From the NCBI GenBank assembly GCA_963735465.1, contig CAVTLA010000001.1, forward strand, positions 930,001-994,000: a DNA stretch of 64,000 nucleotides, given 5' to 3'. Of the stretch, positions 46,150 through 52,752 are shown in pieces. The position numbers and the translations under genes are program-made. Position 1 is the stretch's first letter, and the number at the start of each line of letters is the position of its first letter. Under the pieces are notes generated by a model. That model saw nothing but the letters and a program-made list of their open reading frames with translations. It was not told the origin of the DNA and searched no databases. The stretch comes from DASZHJ01 sp963735465. GTDB lineage: Bacteria; Pseudomonadota; Alphaproteobacteria; ATCC43930; CGMCC-115725.

Positions 46150-47310
46150 TCAACCGGCCTGGCGGATGCCGCGCCAGACCTCGACCGCCTGCCAGGTCTC
46201 GGCGATGTCGTGGACCCGCAGGATCTGCACGCCCTGATCGAGGGCGCCGAGCTCCGCCGCGAGCGAGCCCGCGAGGCGGTCCTTGGGCGGCTCGCCGCGG
46301 CTCACCGTGGACGAGATGAAGGACTTCCGCGACGCGCCCAGCAGGATGGGGCAGCCGGTGAGCTGCAGCAGAGATAGATGGGCCAGGATCTGCAGATTGT
46401 GGCGCAGCCGCTTGCCGAAACCGATGCCGGGATCCACCGCGATGCGGGAGCGCGGGATGCCGGCGGCGACGCATGCCTCGATCCGCGCCTCGAGATAGTC
46501 CAGCACATCGAGAGGCGCGCAGGCATAGACGGGGTCGTCCTGCATCGTCCCCGGCTCGCCCAGCATATGCATGAGGACGACGGGGGCGTGCGTCTCCGCC
46601 GCCACCGCGAGGCTGCGCGGGTCGGCGGTGAGGGCGGTCACGTCGTTGATGATGCGAGCACCGGCGGCGAGGGCCGCGCGCATCGTCGTCGCGTTCCGCG
46701 TGTCGACGGAGATTGGCGCACCGGCGTTGGCGAGCTCGCGGATGACCGGCTCGATGCGGCGGATTTCCTCGGGGGGCTCCACGGGCTGGGAGCCGGGGCG
46801 GGTGGACTCGCCGCCGATGTCGAGGATGTCGGCGCCCGCCGCCAACGCCGCCTTGCCGTAGGCGACCGCGGCGGCGGCGTCGAGATGATCGCCGCCGTCG
46901 GAGAAGCTGTCGGGCGTGACGTTCAAGATCGCCATGATGCGGGGCCGGGAGAAGTCCATTCCGGCCCAGCTCGCCCGCGGCGCCGCCAGAGCCTTCAGCA
47001 AGGCGTCGAAGCGCGCGCCCCAGCCGTGGGACACCGCCCAGCTTCGGGCATCGGCGATCGAGGCGACGGCGCCCACCATGCCGGCCTCGGACCCGGTATC
47101 GCGGATCACGACTTCGACCTCCGAGAAGGCAAGCAGGCCTCCCCCGGCGAGCGGCTCCGCTCGCGCGTCCGTGATCGCCGTCCGGGCCGCGGGACCGGAG
47201 ATCGCGGTGAGCGGCCGCAGCCAGAATGTTGCTGTCGGACCCTGTCCGGCGAGGGCTGCCGCGAGGCGGTCGAGTGCGGGGTCGGGCACGCCGGTTCCTT
47301 GGGTTCCCAT
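46150..47310 (-). CDS. folP: Dihydropteroate synthase with long N-terminal extension
   Basis: This 386-residue protein has the DHPS core from about residue 122: RIMAILNVTPDSFSDGGDHL, DILDIGGESTRPGS, PISVDTRNATTMRAALAAGA, AVDPGIGFGKRLRHN and ILLGASRKSFI. The enzyme joins 6-hydroxymethyl-dihydropterin diphosphate to an aminobenzoate acceptor. The first 120 residues are absent from ordinary FolP (about 280) and have no motif I recognise. It may serve folate or H4MPT; the latter is suggested by the C1 context, but a separate DHPS-related protein sits in the H4MPT run. Confidence 0.88.
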   Translation of the reverse strand: MGTQGTGVPDPALDRLAAALAGQGPTATFWLRPLTAISGPAARTAITDARAEPLAGGGLLAFSEVEVVIRDTGSEAGMVGAVASIADARSWAVSHGWGARFDALLKALAAPRASWAGMDFSRPRIMAILNVTPDSFSDGGDHLDAAAAVAYGKAALAAGADILDIGGESTRPGSQPVEPPEEIRRIEPVIRELANAGAPISVDTRNATTMRAALAAGARIINDVTALTADPRSLAVAAETHAPVVLMHMLGEPGTMQDDPVYACAPLDVLDYLEARIEACVAAGIPRSRIAVDPGIGFGKRLRHNLQILAHLSLLQLTGCPILLGASRKSFISSTVSRGEPPKDRLAGSLAAELGALDQGVQILRVHDIAETWQAVEVWRGIRQAG

Positions 47311-47441
47311 GAGCGGATAGGCGGGAGAGTAGGCGGCGCCAAAATCCGCCGCAATGGCGCTCGTCCGGCCCCAGGGAGGCGGGGTTTCGCGGCCCTGCCG
47401 CCGGGAGTAGTCTTCCGGGGCGAACAGAGCGAGGTGGTGCG

Positions 47442-47687
47442 ATGGACACCTTCGTCGGGATCATTCTGATCTGCCTCAATTCCGTGGTCCCGGAGGCGTG
47501 CACGGAGGAGACGGCGGTCGATGTCATGTCGAAGGACGTCGATTCCGAGCTCGGCTGTCTGTCCGGATGGCAGGAGGTGATCGGACGTTCGTCCCTGCGC
47601 GAGGGCGTCGGCACGACGTCCTATGTCAGGACCATCTGCCGGCGGGTGCGTTCGGGGGCAGCGGATGGCAAGTGGGATGCGAACTGA
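47442..47687 (+). CDS. Small four-Cys protein, paralogue B
   Basis: An 81-residue protein beginning MDTFVGIILICLNSVVPEAC. Cys spacing and the surrounding pattern (CL, then CTEE, then GCLSGWQEV, then TICRR) match the small proteins at 16524-16727 and 51877-52077, though it is more diverged. Like them it has a hydrophobic N-terminus without basic residues. Its 3' end overlaps the start of the pentapeptide-repeat gene. Function unknown. Confidence 0.65.
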   Translation: MDTFVGIILICLNSVVPEACTEETAVDVMSKDVDSELGCLSGWQEVIGRSSLREGVGTTSYVRTICRRVRSGAADGKWDAN

Positions 47688-48477
47688 ACGTGCGCGGGCC
47701 ACGGCGATCGCTTGGCCGATCGCGATGCTTTTCGTGGTCCTCGCCGGCGCCGCCGCGGCTTCGGCCGCGGACCTCACAGAGAAGCAAGTCACCGAGGCCC
47801 TGATGCAGGCGACGCCCGGTCATCCCGCCGATTTCTCCGGCCGGAATCTTGCCGGGCTCGATCTCAGCGGGCTGGATTTCTCCGGCGCCCGGCTCGCTCA
47901 TGCGGATCTCACGGCCGCTGATCTCTCCGACGCCAATCTCTCCGCCAGCGATCTCAGAGGCGCGCGCCTCGATCTCGCGGTGGTGCTGCGGGCCAAATTC
48001 GACGACGCCGATCTCTCCGAGGCGAGCCTGGTGCGGATGGCCGTTTCGTCGGGCATGGAAGCGCGGGCCTCCGAGGCGCCGAGCTTCGCCCGCGCCAACC
48101 TCACCGGCGCGCGGATCTTCGCCCGCCTGAGCTTCGTGGATCTCCGCCAGGCGCGGATGAGCCATGCCCATCTCGACGTGGATGCGCGGACGCCGAAGAT
48201 CATGAGCTTGACGCGCATGGATCTCACCGACAGCAATCTCTCCGGTGCCGATCTCACCGGTGCGGATCTGCGAATGGCCGTTCTGAGCTTTGCCGATCTC
48301 ACGGGTGCCAATCTCTCCGATGCGAACCTCGAGGGGGCGGATCTGACTGGCGCAAATCTGGCGGAGGCCAATCTCACCGGCGCGCGTCTCGAGGGGGCGA
48401 TGCTGGAGAACGTTCGCGGGCGGACGCTGGCGATCGGGCTGGAGCGCGCAGAAAACCGTGACAAGACGGTCCGGTAG
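47677..48477 (+). CDS. Exported pentapeptide-repeat protein, paralogue 1
   Basis: This 266-residue protein has a signal peptide (AIAWPIAMLFVVLAGAAAAS) and then a long run of A(D/N)LxX pentapeptides (for example ADLTAADLSDANLSASDLRG), which form a right-handed quadrilateral beta-helix. Its architecture matches the protein at 50875-51639 block for block, including SFADLTGANLSDANL and a repeat-free insert in the middle. An in-frame ATG at 47665 is an alternative start. The role is unknown; neighbours suggest the periplasm and quinoprotein function. Confidence 0.82.
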   Translation: MRTERARATAIAWPIAMLFVVLAGAAAASAADLTEKQVTEALMQATPGHPADFSGRNLAGLDLSGLDFSGARLAHADLTAADLSDANLSASDLRGARLDLAVVLRAKFDDADLSEASLVRMAVSSGMEARASEAPSFARANLTGARIFARLSFVDLRQARMSHAHLDVDARTPKIMSLTRMDLTDSNLSGADLTGADLRMAVLSFADLTGANLSDANLEGADLTGANLAEANLTGARLEGAMLENVRGRTLAIGLERAENRDKTVR

Positions 48478-49165
48478 GGCCCGCTGGGGAGCGGTCGTGG
48501 CGCTGGGCGCGATCTGCCTGGGCACGCCGATGGCCCGCGCGGCGAGCACCGTCGATGTCGGGCTCGTGCTTGCCGTCGACGTCTCGGGATCGGTGAGCGA
48601 GGATCGTTACCGTCTGCAGATGAGCGGCATTGCCGCGGCATTCGAGGATCGTTCCGTGCAGGACGCCATTCTTTCCGGCCCACGCCGGTCGCTGGCCATC
48701 ACTCTCGTGCAGTGGTCCGACAAGCCCCAGGTGTCGGTGCCCTGGACGGTGATCGCCAGCGCCGGGGACGCGGCCGCCTTCGCCGCCAAGGTCCGCATCG
48801 CGCCGCGCCTGGCGTCGCAATTCACCTGCATGTCCCGCATGCTGCGATTCGTCGCTGACAAGGTGCTGACGCGGATGCCGGTCAAGTCCGACCGCACCGT
48901 GGTCGACGTCTCCGGCGACGGCCACGACAACTGCAACCCGCAGGTACCCGTCGATGCCGTCCGCGACGAGCTCGTAGCCGGCGTGGTCACCATCAACGGC
49001 CTGCCGATCCTGGAAGGCGACGAGGCCTCGATCCTCGCGCCCTGGTATCGAGACCATGTGATCGGCGGCGCCGGGGCGTTCCTGCTGCCGGCGGCGGGCT
49101 TCAAGGATTTCGGCCGCGCCATCCGCCAGAAGTTCATCACCGAGGTCAGCTCGATCGCTCCCTAG
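48458..49165 (+). CDS. Exported DUF1194 (von Willebrand A-like) protein
   Basis: This 235-residue protein has a signal peptide (WGAVVALGAICLGTPMARA) and a DUF1194 domain with the MIDAS-like DVSGSVSEDRYRLQ, SLAITLVQWSDKPQVSVPW, VVDVSGDGHDNC and GVVTINGLPI. The DxSxS and VSGDG motifs suggest divalent or other metal binding as in vWA domains. Function is unknown. It uses GTG and overlaps the pentapeptide gene by 20 bases, so the two are translationally coupled. Confidence 0.82.
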   Translation: MTRRSGRARWGAVVALGAICLGTPMARAASTVDVGLVLAVDVSGSVSEDRYRLQMSGIAAAFEDRSVQDAILSGPRRSLAITLVQWSDKPQVSVPWTVIASAGDAAAFAAKVRIAPRLASQFTCMSRMLRFVADKVLTRMPVKSDRTVVDVSGDGHDNCNPQVPVDAVRDELVAGVVTINGLPILEGDEASILAPWYRDHVIGGAGAFLLPAAGFKDFGRAIRQKFITEVSSIAP

Positions 49166-49184
49166 GGAGATCATGGAGGCAAGG

Positions 49185-49442
49185 ATGCGTCACTGGATGC
49201 TGTCAGCGGGGCTAATCGCCGCGATGCTTGTGCCGGTCTGCGCGATCGCCGACGAGGCGACTGTGCCGCAGCCGCTGCCGAAAAGTGCCAAGGAGCGGCT
49301 CAGCGACAAGGCCTCGGACGAGCAGCGGGTCAACAATTGCCGCGTCCCGCTGGATCGGCGCGGGACGACACCGCGCCCGGACTGCCCACCGGACATGGCG
49401 GCGGAGCCGCCCACGTCAGATACGGCGGCCGTCCCGCGCTAG
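49185..49442 (+). CDS. Small exported hypothetical protein
   Basis: This 85-residue protein has a signal peptide (MLSAGLIAAMLVPVCAIA) and a short, polar mature chain of about 60 residues with two Cys (NNCRVPLDRRG, RPDCPPD). ATG 49185 is preferred because GGAGG lies 5 bases before it; ATG 49173 has its site too close. It follows the DUF1194 gene by 19 bases. I recognise no family. Confidence 0.65.
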   Translation: MRHWMLSAGLIAAMLVPVCAIADEATVPQPLPKSAKERLSDKASDEQRVNNCRVPLDRRGTTPRPDCPPDMAAEPPTSDTAAVPR

Positions 49443-49533
49443 AAGCCGGGCCCGTCATCGGCTAGTCTGTTCTCGGCGCCAAGCAGACCCGCTCGCCAAG
49501 AGCGCGGATAAGAAGCAGATGGAGGAAACCAGG

Positions 49534-49902
49534 ATGACGGGTTGCCGGAATCCGGGCCTGATCGCGGGCCTGACCTGTGCCACGATGCTCGCGCTGATCG
49601 CCCAGAGCTCCGCCGCCGACCGCCTGCGCTTCTGGAACCTCACCACGGTCACGATCCAGGAGCTCTACATGGCGCCGGTGGGCACGACTCAGTGGGGCGG
49701 CAATCAGTGCAAGAACGACCGCGACGGCACCGTCGATGCCGACGAGCGTCTCACCCTCACCGGCGTCACGCCTGGCCATTACGACGTGAAGATCAAGGAC
49801 AAGAAGGGACGGATGTGCACGGTCTCCAACGTGGAGGTGGTGACGGGGCGGCCCTACGCGTTCTCGATCTCCGACAAAGATCTCAGGAACTGCAGCAAAT
49901 GA
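49534..49902 (+). CDS. Exported beta-rich hypothetical protein
   Basis: This 122-residue protein has a signal peptide (LIAGLTCATMLALIAQSSAA) and a mature domain of about 95 residues: LRFWNLTTVTIQELYMAPVG, NDRDGTVDADERLTLTGV, GHYDVKIKDKKGRMCTV. The NDRDGTVDADE segment is acidic and could bind a metal; this is inference. Three Cys are in the mature chain. GGAGGAAACCAGG directly precedes ATG 49534. It is coupled to the beta-propeller gene by a four-base overlap, which suggests joint function. Confidence 0.72.
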   Translation: MTGCRNPGLIAGLTCATMLALIAQSSAADRLRFWNLTTVTIQELYMAPVGTTQWGGNQCKNDRDGTVDADERLTLTGVTPGHYDVKIKDKKGRMCTVSNVEVVTGRPYAFSISDKDLRNCSK

Positions 49903-50873
49903 TCGCGTCGCATCGGTTCCTGGTGTCGGCGATGGCCTTGCTGCCGTGGGTCGTGTCGTCCGCGGCCGCGGACACCATCCTGGTCTCGAACGAGAAGGGA
50001 AACACCATCACGGTGCTCGATGGCGCTACCTTGGCAGTGATCAAGACCGTGCCGGTGGGACAGCGGCCGCGCGGGATCGTCCTATCGAAGGACAAGAGCG
50101 TCCTCTACATCTGCGCCAGCGACGACGACGACATCAACGTCCTCGATCTCAACAGCTATACCCTGAAGGAGCCGCTGCCGAGCGGGCCCGATCCCGAGAC
50201 CTTCGCGCTCCATCCGGACGGTCTGCACCTCTACGTCTCCAACGAGGACGACAGTCTGGTCTCGATCGTGGACATCAAGCAGCGCCAGGTCGTTGGCGAA
50301 ATTCCCGTCGGCGTCGAGCCCGAGGGGATGGGGATCAGCCCCGACGGCCGCTGGATCGTCAACACGTCCGAGACCACCAGCATGGCGCATTTCATCGACA
50401 ATGAGACGCATCAGGTGGTGGCGAACGTGCTCGTGGACAGCCGTCCCCGCCACGCGGAGTGGACCGCCGATGGCGCCCAGGTCTGGGTCTCCGCCGAGGT
50501 CGGCGGCACCGTCAGCGTGATCGACGCGGCAAAGCGGGCGGTGATCAAGAAGATCACCTTCGAGATTCCCGGCGTGCCCAATGAATCGATCCAGCCCGTG
50601 GGCATCGTGCTGACCAGGGATCGCAAATTCGCCTTCGTGGCATTGGGCCCGGCCAATCGCGTCGCCGTCATCGACGCCCAGACCTTCGAGGTGAAGCGCT
50701 ATCTCCTGGTCGGGCAGCGGGTCTGGAACCTCGCCTTCAACGCGGACGAGAGCCGGCTCTACACGACCAACGGCATCAGCAACGATATCTCCGTCATCGA
50801 CGTGCCCGCGCAGAAGGTGATCAAGTCCATTCCGGTCGGCGATCAGCCCTGGGGCGTGGTGGTGCGCCCCTGA
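49899..50873 (+). CDS. Exported YVTN beta-propeller protein associated with PQQ-dependent catabolism
   Basis: This 324-residue protein has a signal peptide (LVSAMALLPWVVSSAAA) and seven repeats of the YVTN type (NTITVLDGATLAVIKTVPVG, LYVSNEDDSLVSIVDIKQRQ, LYTTNGISNDISVIDVPAQK), giving a full propeller. It matches the family found beside PQQ alcohol dehydrogenase ABC genes. A related beta-propeller is thought to take part in lanthanide or PQQ handling, but the ligand is not proven. It is convergent with the second pentapeptide gene, with a single base between the stops. Confidence 0.85.
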   Translation: MIASHRFLVSAMALLPWVVSSAAADTILVSNEKGNTITVLDGATLAVIKTVPVGQRPRGIVLSKDKSVLYICASDDDDINVLDLNSYTLKEPLPSGPDPETFALHPDGLHLYVSNEDDSLVSIVDIKQRQVVGEIPVGVEPEGMGISPDGRWIVNTSETTSMAHFIDNETHQVVANVLVDSRPRHAEWTADGAQVWVSAEVGGTVSVIDAAKRAVIKKITFEIPGVPNESIQPVGIVLTRDRKFAFVALGPANRVAVIDAQTFEVKRYLLVGQRVWNLAFNADESRLYTTNGISNDISVIDVPAQKVIKSIPVGDQPWGVVVRP

Positions 50874-50874
50874 T

Positions 50875-51639
50875 CTAGCGCGGCAGCTTCAGGCCGATCA
50901 CGGTGTCGAGGCCCGTGGCGTCCTTCAGGATCGCATTGCCGAAATCCGCTTCCGTCGCCGTCGCGTTGGTCAGATCAGCACCGGTGAGGTCCGCGCCGGA
51001 GAGATCGGCGCCGGCGAGATTGGCGCCAGAGAAATTAGCTTTCGTGAGATCGGCAAAGCTGAGGAGCGCGCGGCCAAGGTCGGCGCCGGCGAAATTGGCA
51101 CCAGCCAGCTTCGCGCCGGACAGCTCCGTCCGCATCAGCCCCATGGACTGGTTCTTCATATCCGCGCCCATCATCGCGTGGCTGAAATCGGCGCCGGTGA
51201 GGTCGAAGCGGCTGAAGCGCGCGATGATGCGCGCGCCGGAGAAATTCGCGCCCTTGAAAGTGGGGGCATCCGGCAGCGAGATCTCCAGCCCCGGGGAGAC
51301 GACGAGGCCCTGCAGGCTGGCGCCGGAGAGATTGGCGCCGGTGAAATCCGCCCGCATGATCCAGGCGAGGTTGAGGGTGGCGCCGGAGAGATCGGCGCCG
51401 CGAAGGTCGGCGCCCACGAGCTTCGCGCCGTAGAGGTTGGCGCCGGCCAGCTTCGCCTGCTTGAAATTGAGGTTGCTGAGATCGAGCTGCTCCAGGGATT
51501 TGCCGGAGAGATCGGGCGCGGTGCCGGCGGGCGCCGAGGCGACGATCGCGCGCACCTGGTCCGCGCTGAGATCCGCCCCGAAGGACGGCGCGGCCGCCAT
51601 CAGCAGGCAGCAGGCCGCCAATGCCAGGATCCTCGACAT
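50875..51639 (-). CDS. Exported pentapeptide-repeat protein, paralogue 2
   Basis: This 254-residue protein has a signal peptide (LALAACCLLMAAAPSFGA) followed by pentapeptide repeats (DLRGADLSGATLNLA, FADLTKANFSGANLAGADLS). It shares a common layout with the protein at 47677-48477: N-terminal ADLxxxQV, a break after LxVSxGxE, an APxF restart, ARxSxxDL and LSFADLT. ATG 51639 is preferred to 51645 because GGGAGG is 6 bases upstream. The two genes are in opposite orientation. Function unknown. Confidence 0.82.
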   Translation of the reverse strand: MSRILALAACCLLMAAAPSFGADLSADQVRAIVASAPAGTAPDLSGKSLEQLDLSNLNFKQAKLAGANLYGAKLVGADLRGADLSGATLNLAWIMRADFTGANLSGASLQGLVVSPGLEISLPDAPTFKGANFSGARIIARFSRFDLTGADFSHAMMGADMKNQSMGLMRTELSGAKLAGANFAGADLGRALLSFADLTKANFSGANLAGADLSGADLTGADLTNATATEADFGNAILKDATGLDTVIGLKLPR

Positions 51640-51876
51640 CGCCATCCTCCCGCGATATCGCCCGCTTGGAACGATGCCCGCATTCTAGCACATGTCGTTC
51701 AGCCCGGTGACCCCGGCACGGGACGGTAGTGATAGCCGTCACAGCTCCATGGCACGGCAATTGCTACGACGTCGCAAGACCTGCGACCGCCGGCGACCGC
51801 CGGGAACCAGTCAACCACAGGCATCAGGGATGAACGCCGGGGACGGAGGCCAGATTTAAACGAGGTCCGTCCATAT

Positions 51877-52077
51877 ATGATGACACTAGTACTCGTCGTT
51901 TGCCTGTCCGCGACTCCCAATGTCTGCAAGGAAGAGCGGCCGATCGTGGAGGCCATGAGCCCGATGGGCTGCATGGTCCAGGGGCAGCAGATCGCCGCCG
52001 AGTGGGTGGAAGAGCATCCCAAGTGGCAGCTTTCCGAGTTCCGTTGCCAGACCGGCCAGCGCGAGAAGGCCGCCTAG
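51877..52077 (+). CDS. Small four-Cys protein, paralogue C
   Basis: A 66-residue protein (MMTLVLVVCLSATPNVCKEE...) with Cys at 9, 17, 32 and 56. MVQGQQIAAEWVEEHPKW matches paralogue A (16524-16727) at almost every position. A second ATG three bases on may be the start. The 230 bases upstream hold no gene; TTTAAA and TATATGAT there are AT-rich and may be promoter elements. Function unknown. It is convergent with soxG, with a strong hairpin between. Confidence 0.75.
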   Translation: MMTLVLVVCLSATPNVCKEERPIVEAMSPMGCMVQGQQIAAEWVEEHPKWQLSEFRCQTGQREKAA

Positions 52078-52082
52078 CTTCC

Positions 52083-52120
52083 TGCCGAAAAACTTGCCCA
52101 CGATGGGCAAGTTGGCGGCA
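52083..52120. terminator. Bidirectional hairpin between paralogue C and soxG
   Basis: AACTTGCCCA (52091-52100) and TGGGCAAGTT (52104-52113) form a perfect 10-bp stem with a 3-base loop. TGCCG (52083-52087) and CGGCA (52116-52120) extend it after a small internal bulge. It fills the gap between two convergent stops and probably ends both transcripts. Confidence 0.65.
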
Positions 52121-52128
52121 GATCGCCC

Positions 52129-52752
52129 TCAGGCCGTGAGCGGCGCCTCGACGCGGTAGCCGTACTCCGCCGCCAACTCGCCGAGCCATTCCCACAGCGC
52201 CAAGGCATAACTGCGGGCGACGTAGAGGTCGATGCCCGGAGTCTCATCGACGGCATGCAACAGCACGCCGAACTGGGCCAAGAGCCCCTGGGCGCAGGCG
52301 CCGACCGGGAATTTGCTCCGATGCAGATCGAGGGCGCAGCCCTTCGCCAACAGATCCAGAGTTCGCGGGCCGGACAGGCGCAGTACCGTACGGCTATGGC
52401 TGAGATCGGCGACGGCGGCGAGGCCGCCGCCAAGAGCGCCCGTGAGGACCGCGGCGAGATCGCGTCCGGCCCGCTCGGGCTCCACCGCGAGCCAGCGCTC
52501 GGGGCCGATTGAGAGTAGCGTCGTCGCGCCGGCGAGGACGCTCGTATCCGCCGCAGTCGGGAGTCGCGCGCCGCCGAGGACACCGTTCGCCGCCGACCGC
52601 GCCACCGCGGACTGCGTCGGCCATGTCGCGATCTGCACGATCGCCAGGGGCCGGCGCTCGCGCAGCACGACGCCCGGTCCCGCCGCCGCGCCGAAGCTGC
52701 CGATGTGGTATCCCGCCGCCAGGGCGGAGACGCGGGTCTCGCCGTCAGGCAT
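52129..52752 (-). CDS. soxG: Sarcosine oxidase gamma subunit
   Basis: This 207-residue protein is the gamma subunit of heterotetrameric sarcosine oxidase; blocks include GPGVVLRERRPLAIVQIATW, SIGPERWLAVEPERAG, VADLSHSRTVLRLSGPRTLD and YVARSYALALWEWL, typical of the GcvT-like small subunit. It is the last gene of soxBDAG, with eight bases of overlap with soxA. The start ATG at 52752 lies within the end of soxA. Confidence 0.88.
   Translation of the reverse strand: MPDGETRVSALAAGYHIGSFGAAAGPGVVLRERRPLAIVQIATWPTQSAVARSAANGVLGGARLPTAADTSVLAGATTLLSIGPERWLAVEPERAGRDLAAVLTGALGGGLAAVADLSHSRTVLRLSGPRTLDLLAKGCALDLHRSKFPVGACAQGLLAQFGVLLHAVDETPGIDLYVARSYALALWEWLGELAAEYGYRVEAPLTA

Noticed and set aside
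51783..51802. Tandem copy of the 10-mer CGACCGCCGG
   Set aside because: Two units only, in GC-rich DNA; no sign of a functional repeat.
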